This document shows positions 10,747-19,710 of a stretch of 64,000 bases of DNA, piece after piece. The first letter of the stretch is position 1; each line of letters opens with the position of its first letter. The notes under the pieces were generated by a model that was given only the letters and a program-made list of their open reading frames with translations, had not been told where the DNA came from and did not search any database. The translations under genes were made by a program, and so were the position numbers. Origin of the DNA: Roseibium litorale (GTDB taxonomy: Bacteria; Pseudomonadota; Alphaproteobacteria; Rhizobiales; Stappiaceae); NCBI RefSeq assembly GCF_014842915.1, contig NZ_JACYXI010000004.1, forward strand, positions 225,388 to 289,387, read 5' to 3'.

Positions 10747-10973
10747 TTGCGCGAGCCCTTGACCGGAGCTTTGCCCGAAGCGTTGCCTGCGCGGGCCCAG
10801 ACAATGGTTGCCAGCGCGGCGATCGCCAGTGCAGCGGCAAACAGCATTTCAACCGTCGTGAAGCTGGAAACCTCCGCATGCGGATGCACATGCGGCAGGG
10901 CGCCGGTGTGGGCGAGAGCGGTTCCCGCACCCGTCAGGATCATGGCTGCGGTGGAGGACAGAATGAGTTTCAT
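10743..10973 (-). CDS. Small membrane protein of the urease operon
   Basis: 76 aa: a signal peptide ([21 protein letters not shown]), a His-rich periplasmic stretch ([14 protein letters not shown]), one membrane helix (about residues 43-61, [18 protein letters not shown]) and a basic tail. The AHTG(x)HxHPH pattern could bind a metal such as nickel; HupE/UreJ-type transporters carry a similar N-terminal signature but this protein lacks the further helices. Sits between ureA and ureB, overlapping ureB by four bases. Function not established; I would call it a urease-cluster small protein. Confidence 0.75.
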   Translation of the reverse strand: MKLILSSTAAMILTGAGTALAHTGALPHVHPHAEVSSFTTVEMLFAAALAIAALATIVWARAGNASGKAPVKGSRK

Positions 10974-10997
10974 GAAAATCTCCCGGGATGAACGGAC

Positions 10998-11300
10998 TTA
11001 ACGGATGGGCTCGTGGACGGTGACCAGCTTGGTTCCGTCCGGAAAGGTGGCTTCGACCTGAACGTCGTGGATCATCTCGGGGATGCCTTCCATGACCTGA
11101 TCCCGGGTCAGCACCTTAGCGCCCGCTGCCATAAGGTCGGCAACCGAGCGGCCGTCGCGGGCGCCTTCGACAACGAAATCCGAAATCAGGGCGATGGCTT
11201 CGGGATAGTTGAGCTTCACGCCGCGCTCGAGCCGGCGGCGGGCCACCATGGCGGCCATGGAGATCAGAAGCTTGTCTTTTTCACGCGGCGTCAGGTTCAA
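10998..11300 (-). CDS. ureA: Urease gamma subunit
   Basis: 100-aa structural subunit. Starts [20 protein letters not shown] and contains [24 protein letters not shown] and [25 protein letters not shown], all diagnostic for UreA. Separate ureA, ureB and ureC genes are the usual proteobacterial arrangement. Confidence 0.98.
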   Translation of the reverse strand: MNLTPREKDKLLISMAAMVARRRLERGVKLNYPEAIALISDFVVEGARDGRSVADLMAAGAKVLTRDQVMEGIPEMIHDVQVEATFPDGTKLVTVHEPIR

Positions 11301-11330
11301 GGAAACCTCCCCTTGGGTTCGGTGATGTGC

Positions 11331-12200
11331 TCAGCAGGACCAGACGCGAGGCAGCGCGGCTGAGCGGTATGTTTCGAGAAACTGGATGAGCGCAGACCGC
11401 AGGCTTCGACCGTCAGGCGCCGCAAACCGCGCCGTCAGGACGCCGTTCCAGGCGCTGGCGGCTGCGCGGGTGTTCGCGCCCGGCCCGAAGGCTTCAAGAC
11501 TGGTGCGGGCCAGCTTGATCCGGTCTTCGGCATCTTCCGCGCAATCCACGAAAGTGGCGAAGGCCATGCCGCCCGTAAGGGCCGCCTTACCCTTGAGAAT
11601 TCCGGCGGGCGTGCCCTTGATCCGCGCATCGTCGGCGAAGATCAGACGGCCATCGCGGCGGATACGCCAACGATCCTGGAACTCGACCGTTTCCATGGCC
11701 TCTTCCATGGCGGTGCGGCCGATCACGACAGATTCCACGGCAATCAGGCGGGCGCTGCCTTCAAGGTCCACCTGCATGCTCCGGTGCAGGGCGGAGGCAT
11801 TGAAAAGAATTGCTTCCTGCGGCAGCCATTCCAGCGTCGCGCCATCGCCTGCGGAGAGCTTTGTATTCACCTGGCCATGTCCCGCCACGCGGCGGTAGGC
11901 CCGCTCAGCTGTCTGGGTCGTGGCAATCGCATGCCCTCCGGGGGCAACCGAGGCTTCGTAAGAGAGCCTGTCGCCGCCGGTGATGCCGCCTGCGGTGTTG
12001 ATGATCACCGCAACGGGAGGTGCATCATAGACCTTGGGCAGCCTGACCTTGGCGCAACCGCTCTGGTAAAGGTCATCGAGACTTGTTTTCGTGCCGTGCT
12101 TGAAGGACACGCGGGCGATGCCCCGGGCGCGCTGCATGGCTGGCAGCGCGGCAGGGGCCGGGCCGGTGCTGATTTCATGCAAGCTGTCCGCGTCGAACAT
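11331..12200 (-). CDS. ureD: Urease accessory protein UreD (UreH)
   Basis: 289 aa; forms the UreD-UreF-UreG maturation complex on apo-urease. Typical segments: LYQSGCAKVRLPK, VIINTAGGITGGDRL, ATTQTAERAYR, EWLPQEAILFN. First gene of the urease operon, 30 bases before ureA, transcribed divergently from the carboxypeptidase gene. The operon promoter must lie in the 382-base gap on its 5' side. No urea-transport (urt) genes are adjacent in this window. Confidence 0.96.
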   Translation of the reverse strand: MFDADSLHEISTGPAPAALPAMQRARGIARVSFKHGTKTSLDDLYQSGCAKVRLPKVYDAPPVAVIINTAGGITGGDRLSYEASVAPGGHAIATTQTAERAYRRVAGHGQVNTKLSAGDGATLEWLPQEAILFNASALHRSMQVDLEGSARLIAVESVVIGRTAMEEAMETVEFQDRWRIRRDGRLIFADDARIKGTPAGILKGKAALTGGMAFATFVDCAEDAEDRIKLARTSLEAFGPGANTRAAASAWNGVLTARFAAPDGRSLRSALIQFLETYRSAALPRVWSC

Positions 12201-12582
12201 CTGACCTCACGAGAAGTGCCTGGCTGGCCGGGCACGGCTTGGAACGTTACGAACCTGAGTTGAAACCGCCTCCGGCAGGAAAGCAAGAGACAGGTCACGG
12301 CCGCATCAGTTCCCTGTCCTTGCAAACGGGGGGCCAGCCGGACGGGTCCGGTGGCGCACGAAAAATGGGCAGTGAACTGGAGTCCGGTATGCGTGCGTAT
12401 TTTGTTTTTGCCTGCAGGTTAGGCAATTGATGTATTTTTGCGCATGATAATTGCAGCCTCCGGGGAAGCTTTTGCAATGGAGCCTGCAGATCGGGTATGG
12501 AATAGAGTGTGCAGGTTTAGCGCTTTAGCGCGTGCTGGCATGTTTCGGGCTGGGGGCAGCGGTTCAGACCAGCGAGGGTTTC
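12201..12582. other. Divergent intergenic region ureD / dacA-like
   Basis: Non-coding 382 bases that must hold the promoters of the urease operon (minus) and the carboxypeptidase gene (plus). A relatively AT-rich stretch at about 12398-12460 is the most promoter-like part. No operator I can name; in-frame ORFs here lack ribosome sites. Confidence 0.5.
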
Positions 12583-13947
12583 GTGAAATTATCCTGTAGT
12601 TCCCGGCTGTTTGGCCGGATTGGCGTCATTCTGTCTCTGACCTTGGCTGCGTCCGTCTTGCTTGGCGGTGCCGGGTCCGCCCGCGCTGAAATCGGCACCT
12701 ATATTCTGGTCGACGCCCAGACGGGCGCGGTGCTGGATGAGAAGGACGCGACCCGTCAGTGGTATCCTGCTTCGCTGACCAAGATGATGACCGCCTATGT
12801 CACCTTCAAGGCCATTCGCGAAGGCCGTGCCTCGCTGACCTCCCCTGTCGTGCAGAGCCAGAATTCCATTTCCGAGCCGCCGTCCAAGATGGGTTTCAAG
12901 GTTGGCACGCAGTTCACCGTCGACACCGCGCTGAAGATCCTTCTGGTGAAGTCCGCAAATGATGTGGCCGTGGCTCTGGCCGAGGCCATTGGCGGCACGG
13001 AAGAAGGGTTTATCACCCTGATGAACACCGAAGCCGCACGCCTCGGCATGCGGGACACCTATTATGTCAATCCGCATGGGCTGCCGGACAACCGCCAGGT
13101 GACGTCGGCGCGCGACCTGGCAATCCTGGCCAAGGCTCTGCGTGACGATTTTCCCGAGGCGCGGAACTACTACAATCATCCCGGGCTGAAATTCGGGAAA
13201 AAGACCCTGCGGTCCGCAAACCGCGAGTTCCTGCTGCGGGTACCGGGCGCGGACGGGATGAAGACCGGTTATATCTGCAACTCCGGCTACAATGTTGCGG
13301 CTTCCGTGACCCGCAATGGCCGCACGGTGATCGCGATCGTTCTGGGCGCGGCCTCCGGCCTGGAGCGCATCGCCTTCAGCCGCGAGCTTCTGGACAAGGG
13401 GTTCCGGACGAAATCCGCCCGCTATACGATCGACAACCTGCCCCACCGGGGCGGCACCCCGCCCCAGGACAATTATTGCAAGCGCAATGAGAAGCCGGAC
13501 GCTGACCAGCTTCTGGCCCGCTATGACATGACCTCGGCCAAGCAGCCTGTCATGGCCTATGCTTCCAGCCGCCGCGATCCCGGTGCCGTGATCATTGGCG
13601 GCATCCACAGTGGTTCGGATGACAATGATGCCGAGGATGAGGGCGGCGTTCAGACCGGCAATGGCAAGGTGGACTGGGGCAAGGTGATGGACAAGATCAT
13701 CGGGCCGCGCCGCATTGCCTATGAGCCCATCGTTGTGTCGCTTGGAACGCCGGACGGTCCTGCCCGCGATCCGGTGGCTCTGGCGCTGGTTCCGCTGCCC
13801 TCGCCCAATCCGGTGCGGGGTGGCGCCTTTGCCGCGGCAGAACCGGCATCTGCGGCAGCTGGGGAAACCCCTGGGTCTCCCGGTCAGATTTTCCGCAAGG
13901 GAATTGGCTTCTCCGTGCCGGTTCCAGCAGCAAGCCCGGGCCGCTGA
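12583..13947 (+). CDS. D-alanyl-D-alanine carboxypeptidase (PBP5/DacA type)
   Basis: Periplasmic penicillin-binding protein that trims the terminal D-Ala from peptidoglycan pentapeptides. 454 aa from the GTG at 12583; signal peptide ends ...GGAGSARA before EIGTYI. The S11-family motifs are complete: SLTK (S64, K67), SAN (124-126), KTG (227-229). The C-terminal part (about 300-454) is a low-complexity Ala/Pro-rich extension instead of a clear PBP5 membrane anchor, so membrane attachment is uncertain. The upstream GTG at 12532 has no ribosome site, while GAGGG precedes 12583. Divergent from the urease operon. Confidence 0.93.
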   Translation: MKLSCSSRLFGRIGVILSLTLAASVLLGGAGSARAEIGTYILVDAQTGAVLDEKDATRQWYPASLTKMMTAYVTFKAIREGRASLTSPVVQSQNSISEPPSKMGFKVGTQFTVDTALKILLVKSANDVAVALAEAIGGTEEGFITLMNTEAARLGMRDTYYVNPHGLPDNRQVTSARDLAILAKALRDDFPEARNYYNHPGLKFGKKTLRSANREFLLRVPGADGMKTGYICNSGYNVAASVTRNGRTVIAIVLGAASGLERIAFSRELLDKGFRTKSARYTIDNLPHRGGTPPQDNYCKRNEKPDADQLLARYDMTSAKQPVMAYASSRRDPGAVIIGGIHSGSDDNDAEDEGGVQTGNGKVDWGKVMDKIIGPRRIAYEPIVVSLGTPDGPARDPVALALVPLPSPNPVRGGAFAAAEPASAAAGETPGSPGQIFRKGIGFSVPVPAASPGR

Positions 13948-14012
13948 GCCAAGAATTCTCCCCCGGTGGACAACCTGGGGAGAAACTTGCAGCGTTGCAA
14001 AATCCCTAAACT

Positions 14013-14052
14013 TTAAATCTTTCTTTACCGGAAGACTTAACAATCGGCTAAC
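14013..14052 (+). promoter_or_regulatory. Two CtrA-like half-perfect boxes
   Basis: TTAA-N7-TTTACC at 14013-14029 and TTAA-N7-CTAAC at 14037-14052 each differ by one base from the CtrA consensus TTAA-N7-TTAAC. The first shares its spacing and flank (TTTAA..CTTT.TTTACCGGA) with the box at 24878. They lie 115-154 bases before the 77-aa gene. Prediction only. Confidence 0.4.
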
Positions 14053-14120
14053 TGCTCGCGGACGGGCAGATCCTCCGTTTTGTTAGGACGGTTCCCGCCG
14101 CGGACATGCAGATAACCGGC

Positions 14121-14144
14121 GATGGCCCAGAAATGCGGGCCATC
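14121..14144 (+). other. Perfect 8-bp inverted repeat in leader of 77-aa gene
   Basis: GATGGCCC, 8-nt spacer, GGGCCATC; no T-run follows, so a leader hairpin or operator rather than an ordinary terminator. It ends 22 bases before the ATG at 14167. Confidence 0.5.
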
Positions 14145-14166
14145 AGGCTCTTCGGAGAAGAATCTC

Positions 14167-14400
14167 ATGATGGTGGAACCGCGCAGCTCTGCAACTATTC
14201 TGGCTCTGGCCGAGCTGGCCGAGCTGTCTGCCCGGCAGCTGGAAGACGGTCAGTCGATTGAGGACGTGATTGCGACCCTCCGTCAGGCTGCCAAAACGGT
14301 GCGTTCGGTCATCATCCCGGCGGAAGAAAAGCTGTCCGCTGAAGCCAAGGCCGGGGACAATGAAGACGCACCGGCCGAGCTGGAGAACATGTCCGCCTGA
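14167..14400 (+). CDS. Conserved-looking hypothetical protein, 77 aa
   Basis: No recognised family. MMVEPRSSATILALAELAELSARQ is followed by a helix-rich segment (EDGQSIEDVIATLRQAAKTVRSVIIPAEEKL) and an acidic tail (DNEDAPAELENMSA); no signal peptide or membrane helix. Predicted as a small, helical, cytosolic acidic protein. GGAG 8 bases before the ATG at 14167 decides the start over an in-frame ATG at 14122 that lies inside the hairpin. The upstream CtrA-like boxes suggest cell-cycle-linked expression (inference). Confidence 0.7.
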   Translation: MMVEPRSSATILALAELAELSARQLEDGQSIEDVIATLRQAAKTVRSVIIPAEEKLSAEAKAGDNEDAPAELENMSA

Positions 14401-14502
14401 TCGCTCAGTCCGGCACGGCAGACTGGATTTTTCCTCTCTGCGGTCTTAGGTGAAAGGCTCCGGGTCAGGGCGCAAAGGCGCCCGCCAATCAGGATAGCCG
14501 CC

Positions 14503-15696
14503 ATGACCGACCAGCTTGCCACCCCGCCCCGCGGCCCGAAGCCGCCTATTCCGCTTTCCGTCATCACCGGCTTTCTCGGCTCCGGCAAGACCACGCTCTT
14601 GAACCGGATCCTGAAGGATCCGGCCATGGCGGACACGGCGGTCATCATCAATGAATTCGGCGAGATCGGTCTGGACCACCTGCTGGTGGACCAGTCGAGC
14701 GATGGGGTTCTTGAACTTTCCTCCGGCTGTCTGTGCTGCACCATCCGCGGCGATTTGGTGACCACGCTTGAGGATCTGTTACGGCGGATTGACAACGGCC
14801 GCATGGAGCGCCTTGCCCGGGTGGTCATCGAGACAACCGGATTGGCTGATCCCGCGCCCATTCTGCACACGATCATGCTGCACCCTTACCTTATGCTGCG
14901 CTACCGGCTGGAGAGCGTGGTGACACTGGTGGATGCGGTGAATGGCGCCGATACCTTGGCGACCCATGAAGAGGCCCGGCGCCAGGCGGCAGTGGCAGAC
15001 CGGCTGGTCCTGACCAAAACCGACCTGATTGAAACACCGGAGCAGCAGGCCGCATTCGATGAGCTGAAGAGCCGCTTGAAAGGCTTCAACCCCGGTGCAC
15101 GGGTTCTGATCGCTCAGGACGGCGAGGCAACGGTCGAGCGGCTCTTTGATGCGGGTCTCTATGACCCGGAGAGCAAGATCCCCGATGTGGCAAAATGGCT
15201 GAATGCGGAAGCCTATGAAGCGCCGCATGAACATACGCACGGCCACCATGATCACGGTCACGACCACCATCATGACCATGGCCATCACCACCACGATGTG
15301 AACCGTCACAATGACCGGATCCGGGCCTTCACGCTTTCAACGGACCGGCCGATCCCGGCGTCTGCCCTGGAAATGTTCATCGACCTCTTGCGGTCCGCGC
15401 ATGGGTCCAAGCTGCTTCGGGTCAAGGGCATCGTACAGATCGCGGAAGATCCTGACCGGCCAGTGGTGATCCACGGCGTCCAGCATGTCTTCCATCCACC
15501 AGCAACTCTTGAAGGTTGGCCGGATGAAGACCGCCGGACCCGGATGGTTTTCATCACTTATGATCTGCCGGAAGGTTTTGTCCGGCGCATGTTCGAGGCC
15601 TTTTCCGGCGCGCTTTTACCCGATACGCCGGATTTGAAAGTCATGACCGACAACCCGCTGGCCATTTCCGGCTTCAGTGGACCGGTGCGTCGCTGA
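14503..15696 (+). CDS. CobW/COG0523-family GTP-binding metallochaperone
   Basis: 397-aa G3E GTPase. Walker A GFLGSGKTT (23-31), the family's metal-binding CxCC motif GCLCC (C76, C78, C79), INEFGEIG, and NKTD-like TKTD motif, then a long His-rich loop (HEHTHGHHDHGHDHHHDHGH region, about residues 244-267) before the C-terminal CobW_C domain. COG0523 proteins deliver Zn, Co or Fe-related metals; the His-loop favours zinc or cobalt. No Zur box or cobalamin riboswitch was seen upstream, so the metal cannot be assigned. Convergent with the thioesterase gene, four bases apart. Confidence 0.9.
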   Translation: MTDQLATPPRGPKPPIPLSVITGFLGSGKTTLLNRILKDPAMADTAVIINEFGEIGLDHLLVDQSSDGVLELSSGCLCCTIRGDLVTTLEDLLRRIDNGRMERLARVVIETTGLADPAPILHTIMLHPYLMLRYRLESVVTLVDAVNGADTLATHEEARRQAAVADRLVLTKTDLIETPEQQAAFDELKSRLKGFNPGARVLIAQDGEATVERLFDAGLYDPESKIPDVAKWLNAEAYEAPHEHTHGHHDHGHDHHHDHGHHHHDVNRHNDRIRAFTLSTDRPIPASALEMFIDLLRSAHGSKLLRVKGIVQIAEDPDRPVVIHGVQHVFHPPATLEGWPDEDRRTRMVFITYDLPEGFVRRMFEAFSGALLPDTPDLKVMTDNPLAISGFSGPVRR

Positions 15697-15699
15697 CCT

Positions 15700-16569
15700 T
15701 TATTCGCGCGGTTTCTTGCGCCGGATCAGGCCTTCCTGAGCGGTTGATGCGACCAGAACACCGTCACGATTGTAAAGGAGCCCCCGGTTCATCCCGAGCG
15801 CGCCATAGGCGGACGGGCTGTCTTCTGCATAGAGCAGCCATTCGTCCGCCCGGAACGGCCGGTGGAACCACATGGCGTGGTCGAGGCTGGCCGCCTGTAT
15901 CTCCGGCAGGAAAACCGATTTGCCATGGGGGAACATGGACGTGTCCAAGAGCGTCATGTCCGAGGCATAGGCCAGCACGCACTGGTGAATGCGCGGATCG
16001 TCTGGCAAGGCCGATGAGGCGCGGACCCAGACATACTGCTTTGGCGGAAGGGCTTTAGACGAGAAATAGTGGGTGAGATCGACCGGGCGCAGCTCGATCG
16101 GCCGCTCGCGCTCCCAGTATTTGCGGATGTTTTCCGGCACCGTGTCCGGCATGCGCGCAGCCATTTCCTTTTCGCTCGGCAGATCCTCCGGCATCGGAAC
16201 CTCCGGCATGCCGATCTGATGGTCGAAGCCCTCTTCCGGCACCTTGAAGGAGGCCGACATGGAGAAGATCGCCTGGCCATGCTGAACAGCCACGACACGG
16301 CGGGTCGTGAAACTGCCGCCGTCGCGAATGCGGTCGACTTCATAGATGATGGGTACAGAGGGATCACCCGGGCGCATGAAATAGCCGTGGAGGGAATGCA
16401 CTTGCCTGTCTTCCACCACGGTCCGCGATGCTGCGACCAGGGCCTGGCCAATCACCTGGCCGCCGAACACCCGCTGCCAGCCGACCTGCGGGCTGCGGCC
16501 ACGAAACAGGTTGTGCTCAAGCGTTTCAAGGTCGAGAATCTGGAGAAGGCTGTCAATTGCCGTGGTCAT
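15700..16569 (-). CDS. tesB: Acyl-CoA thioesterase II
   Basis: Hydrolyses medium/long-chain acyl-CoA. 289 aa, double hot-dog fold; conserved segments NLFRGRSPQVGWQRVFGGQVIGQAL, HSLHGYFMRPGDPSVPIIYEVDRIRDGGSFTTRRVVA in the first half and LDHAMWFHRPFRADEWLLY, GALGMNRGLLYNRDG in the second. The ATG at 16569 is preceded by AGGGA; the frame extends to 16608 without a ribosome site. Confidence 0.95.
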   Translation of the reverse strand: MTTAIDSLLQILDLETLEHNLFRGRSPQVGWQRVFGGQVIGQALVAASRTVVEDRQVHSLHGYFMRPGDPSVPIIYEVDRIRDGGSFTTRRVVAVQHGQAIFSMSASFKVPEEGFDHQIGMPEVPMPEDLPSEKEMAARMPDTVPENIRKYWERERPIELRPVDLTHYFSSKALPPKQYVWVRASSALPDDPRIHQCVLAYASDMTLLDTSMFPHGKSVFLPEIQAASLDHAMWFHRPFRADEWLLYAEDSPSAYGALGMNRGLLYNRDGVLVASTAQEGLIRRKKPRE

Positions 16570-16688
16570 CGGCGTGATCCCTGCTAAATAGGACGGTGTC
16601 GGGTACATGCGCCGCCGCAGGTGGCGCGTTGGTGCAGACTTGGACGAGGCTTGACGTATAAGTCAAGTTACCCAAAGGGAATACGCTG

Positions 16689-17948
16689 ATGAACGCCCAG
16701 GAGAAGAACATGTCCGCGAAGGCCGCCACCGGAATCACCTATGACGTTGCCATTGCAGGCGGCGGCTATGTTGGTTTGTCGCTGGCTCTGGCGCTGAAAT
16801 CGGCCGATCCGTCCATGGAAGTTGCCGTTATCGATCCGAAGCCAATGGACATTTTGCACAAGGATCCGAGGGCCTCGGCGATTGCCGCCGCAGCGAGCCG
16901 CATGTTGGATCAGCTCGGCATCTGGCAGGATATACTTCCCTCTGCCCAGCCGATCAACGAGATGATCGTTACGGACAGCAAGCTGCGTGACGCGGTCCGC
17001 CCTGTGTTCCTGACCTTTGGCGGCGAGACCGTGGAGGGCGAACCCTTCGCGCATATGGTGCCCAATGGGGTCATGCTTCCCGCTCTCTATGCAGCGGCCA
17101 GGGACCTGGGTGTTGCCTTTGCGGCGCCGGACACGGCTGCAAGTTTCAAGACCAGTGCCGATGATGTGACACTAAGCCTTGCCAGCGGCAGCACGCTCAA
17201 GGCCCGCCTGCTGGTGGCAGCGGACGGTGTCCGTTCCAAGCTGCGGGATCTTGCCGGCATCCGCACCGTGCATTGGGATTACGGCCAGTCTGGCATTGTC
17301 ACCACGGTTGCTCACGAGCGTCCGCATGAAGGCCGGGCGGAGGAGCATTTCCTGCCCGCCGGCCCCTTCGCGATCCTGCCTCTTCCGGGGAATAGGTCTT
17401 CCCTCGTCTGGACCGAAAAGACCGAAGACGCGAAGCGGCTGGTGGCGAGCGATGATTTTACATTCGAAATGGAGCTGGAGCGGCGTTTCGGCCATCATCT
17501 CGGTGCGCTGGAGCTTGACGGACCGCGCAATGCTTATCCGCTTGGGTTGACGCTGGCGCGCGATTTCATCCGCCCGCGTTTTGCGCTGGCTGGAGACGCC
17601 GCGCATGGCATCCATCCGATTGCGGGCCAAGGCCTCAACATGGGCTTCAAGGATGTCGCCGCTCTTGCCGAAGTTCTCGTGAACGCCCGGCGTCTTGGCC
17701 AGGATGTTGGCGCCTTCGACGTTCTGGAGCGTTATCAGCGCTGGCGCCGGTTCGATGCGTTCCAGATGGGCGTGGTCACGGATGTTCTGAACCGGCTGTT
17801 CTCGAACGACAGCGATATCCTGCGGGCCGCGCGCGACTTCGGACTCGGGCTGGTCGACCGGATGCCGTCGCTCAAGACCCGTTTCATCAAGGAGGCGGCC
17901 GGGTTTGCTGGCCCTGCTCCGCGGCTCCTGTCGGGTGAGCCGATCTGA
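16689..17948 (+). CDS. UbiH/UbiF/COQ6-family FAD-dependent hydroxylase
   Basis: 419-aa flavoprotein monooxygenase of the ubiquinone-biosynthesis type. Dinucleotide fold GGGYVGLSLALAL near residue 22, DG motif VAADGVRSKLR, and FAD-ribityl motif GDAAHGIHPIAGQGLNMGFKD. This is the normal signature for hydroxylases of the ubiquinone ring; which position it hydroxylates cannot be read from sequence. AAGGGA precedes the ATG. Confidence 0.92.
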   Translation: MNAQEKNMSAKAATGITYDVAIAGGGYVGLSLALALKSADPSMEVAVIDPKPMDILHKDPRASAIAAAASRMLDQLGIWQDILPSAQPINEMIVTDSKLRDAVRPVFLTFGGETVEGEPFAHMVPNGVMLPALYAAARDLGVAFAAPDTAASFKTSADDVTLSLASGSTLKARLLVAADGVRSKLRDLAGIRTVHWDYGQSGIVTTVAHERPHEGRAEEHFLPAGPFAILPLPGNRSSLVWTEKTEDAKRLVASDDFTFEMELERRFGHHLGALELDGPRNAYPLGLTLARDFIRPRFALAGDAAHGIHPIAGQGLNMGFKDVAALAEVLVNARRLGQDVGAFDVLERYQRWRRFDAFQMGVVTDVLNRLFSNDSDILRAARDFGLGLVDRMPSLKTRFIKEAAGFAGPAPRLLSGEPI

Positions 17949-17975
17949 GTTTTCATCGGGAACGGGATTGCTTTT

Positions 17976-18830
17976 ATGAGTGCTGACGCACGGACAATTT
18001 TGATTACCGGATGCTCTTCCGGAATTGGCCAGGTCGCCGCCCATCAGATGCGCGGCCGCGGCTGGCGGGTATTCCCGACGGCCCGGAAGCAGGCTGACGT
18101 CGACAAGCTGCTGGCGGAAGGCTTCGAAGCCTTCCTGCTTGATTATGAGCGGCCGGAAACCATTCAGGCCGCGCTGTCCTCTGTTCTGGAGCTGACCGGA
18201 GGCAAGCTGGATGCTTTGTTCAACAACGGAGCCTATGCGATCCCCGGGGCTGTTGAGGATATTCCCATCGACGGACTGAAGACGCTGTTTCAGGCCAATT
18301 TCTTCGGCTGGCACGAGTTGACGCAACCGGTCATCAAGGTCATGCGTGCCCAGGGGCATGGGCGGATCGTCCAGTGTTCCTCCATCCTCGGCTTCATCGC
18401 GATGAAATACCGCGGGGCCTACACATCTTCAAAATTTGCGCTCGAAGCCTATTCCGATACGCTGCGCCAGGAGCTGGATGGAACGGGCATTCACGTCAGC
18501 CTGATCGAGCCAGGCCCGATTGCCACCCGTTTCACGCCCAATTCCCTTGCCAATTTTGACCGCTGGATCGGTGAAGAGGGCATGAAGGCTTCGCCACATG
18601 AGCAAATCTACCGGACACGGCGCAAGCGTATGGAAGGCGGAGAGCCGGGCTTCTTTAAGCTGGGGCCGGGATCGGTTGTCGAGAAACTGATTCATGCGAC
18701 AGAGGCTAAGCGGCCGCGGGCACGCTATCGTGTGACCATCCCGACGATTGCCCTGAACATCATCAGGCGGGTGCTGTCCACCAGACTTCTGGACCGCTTC
18801 CTGATCCGGGCAGCCAATTCGGAAGAATAG
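17976..18830 (+). CDS. Short-chain dehydrogenase/reductase
   Basis: 284-aa SDR. Cofactor motif TGCSSGIG (residues ~10-17), NNGAYAIPG (NNAG equivalent), catalytic Ser in CSSILGF and Tyr-Lys in YTSSK (YxxxK present). Resembles the SDR type acting on hydrophobic substrates; natural substrate unknown. 28 bases after the Ubi hydroxylase, so probably co-transcribed. Confidence 0.88.
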   Translation: MSADARTILITGCSSGIGQVAAHQMRGRGWRVFPTARKQADVDKLLAEGFEAFLLDYERPETIQAALSSVLELTGGKLDALFNNGAYAIPGAVEDIPIDGLKTLFQANFFGWHELTQPVIKVMRAQGHGRIVQCSSILGFIAMKYRGAYTSSKFALEAYSDTLRQELDGTGIHVSLIEPGPIATRFTPNSLANFDRWIGEEGMKASPHEQIYRTRRKRMEGGEPGFFKLGPGSVVEKLIHATEAKRPRARYRVTIPTIALNIIRRVLSTRLLDRFLIRAANSEE

Positions 18831-18881
18831 AGGCGGCAGATGCCGCTAGGATAGGCCCGCCTAAATGGCGGGCATGGGGAA

Positions 18882-19085
18882 ATGACGATGGAAACGATCT
18901 GGAATTACGCGATCCCTGTGGCCATGGGCGCTGTCGCCTTGGTCCTTCTGATGGGGCTTTGGAACATGTTCCGTGGTGGCTCCTCCAGCCGGTCGCAGAC
19001 ACTCATGCGCTGGCGGGTCGGCTTGCAGTTTTTGGTGATCGTGCTGGTCATGACCGGCGTATACTTTTTTGGACAGGGCAGATAA
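18882..19085 (+). CDS. Two-helix membrane protein (HIG1/twin-TM type)
   Basis: 67 aa with two membrane helices (about 6-27 and 46-63) joined by a loop GGSSSRSQTLMRWRVGLQ. The MRWRV-QF pattern matches the small HIG1-domain/twin-transmembrane proteins of alphaproteobacteria, relatives of respiratory supercomplex factors. It is found beside adenosyltransferase genes in this group; its role is not established. 12 bases before the next gene. Confidence 0.75.
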   Translation: MTMETIWNYAIPVAMGAVALVLLMGLWNMFRGGSSSRSQTLMRWRVGLQFLVIVLVMTGVYFFGQGR

Positions 19086-19097
19086 GGGCAAAGCCGC

Positions 19098-19670
19098 ATG
19101 GTCGTACTGAACAAGATCTACACCAAGACCGGTGATGACGGCACGACCGCGCTGGGCTCTGGCGAGCGGCGCAGAAAAAGTGATCTGCGCGTCGAAGCCT
19201 ATGGCACGGTAGATGAGACCAACTCGGTTCTCGGTCTTGTCCGTCTCCATACGCAGGGCGAAGCAGAGCTGGACGCAGTGCTTGGGCGGATTCAGAACGA
19301 CCTTTTCGATCTCGGCGCCGATCTGGCAACGCCGGATACCGGTGAAGACCTCGGTTATGAACCTTTGCGGATCACCGATGGGCAGGTCACGGCGCTGGAG
19401 AAGGAAATCGACCGGTTCAATGCGGATCTGAAGCCGCTCCGGTCCTTTGTCCTGCCGGGCGGCAGTCCGGCTTCGGCATACCTGCATCTGGCGCGCACGG
19501 TTTCCCGCAGGGCTGAGCGGCTGATGGTCGAGCTGGCAACGCGAGAGCAGGTTGGCTCTGCCGCCATCCGTTACATGAACCGGCTTTCCGACTTTTTCTT
19601 CGTCGCGTCCCGCTATCTCAACGCCAAGGGCGAGGGCGATGTGCTCTGGGTGCCCGGCAAGAACCGCTGA
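19098..19670 (+). CDS. Cob(I)alamin adenosyltransferase, PduO type
   Basis: 190 aa. Makes adenosylcobalamin from ATP and cob(I)alamin. ATP-binding KIYTKTGDDGTTALGSGERRRKSDLRVEAYG and the family core GTVDETNSVLG are complete, and the C-terminal RRAERLMVELA with active-site Arg is present. In related bacteria it sits near methylmalonyl-CoA mutase or etf genes; here it precedes rhomboid and etfBA. Confidence 0.96.
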   Translation: MVVLNKIYTKTGDDGTTALGSGERRRKSDLRVEAYGTVDETNSVLGLVRLHTQGEAELDAVLGRIQNDLFDLGADLATPDTGEDLGYEPLRITDGQVTALEKEIDRFNADLKPLRSFVLPGGSPASAYLHLARTVSRRAERLMVELATREQVGSAAIRYMNRLSDFFFVASRYLNAKGEGDVLWVPGKNR

Positions 19671-19710
19671 TCTGGCTCCCTGAGCTGGGTGCCGTTGGCC
19701 GGAGCTGCGC

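Noticed and set aside
12239..12430. 63-aa frame in the ureD/dacA gap
   Set aside because: No ribosome site, no similarity; lies in a promoter region.
14401..14502. Possible cobalamin riboswitch or Zur box before the CobW-type gene
   Set aside because: No B12-box or Zur palindrome seen; only a GGGCGC/GCGCCC hairpin.
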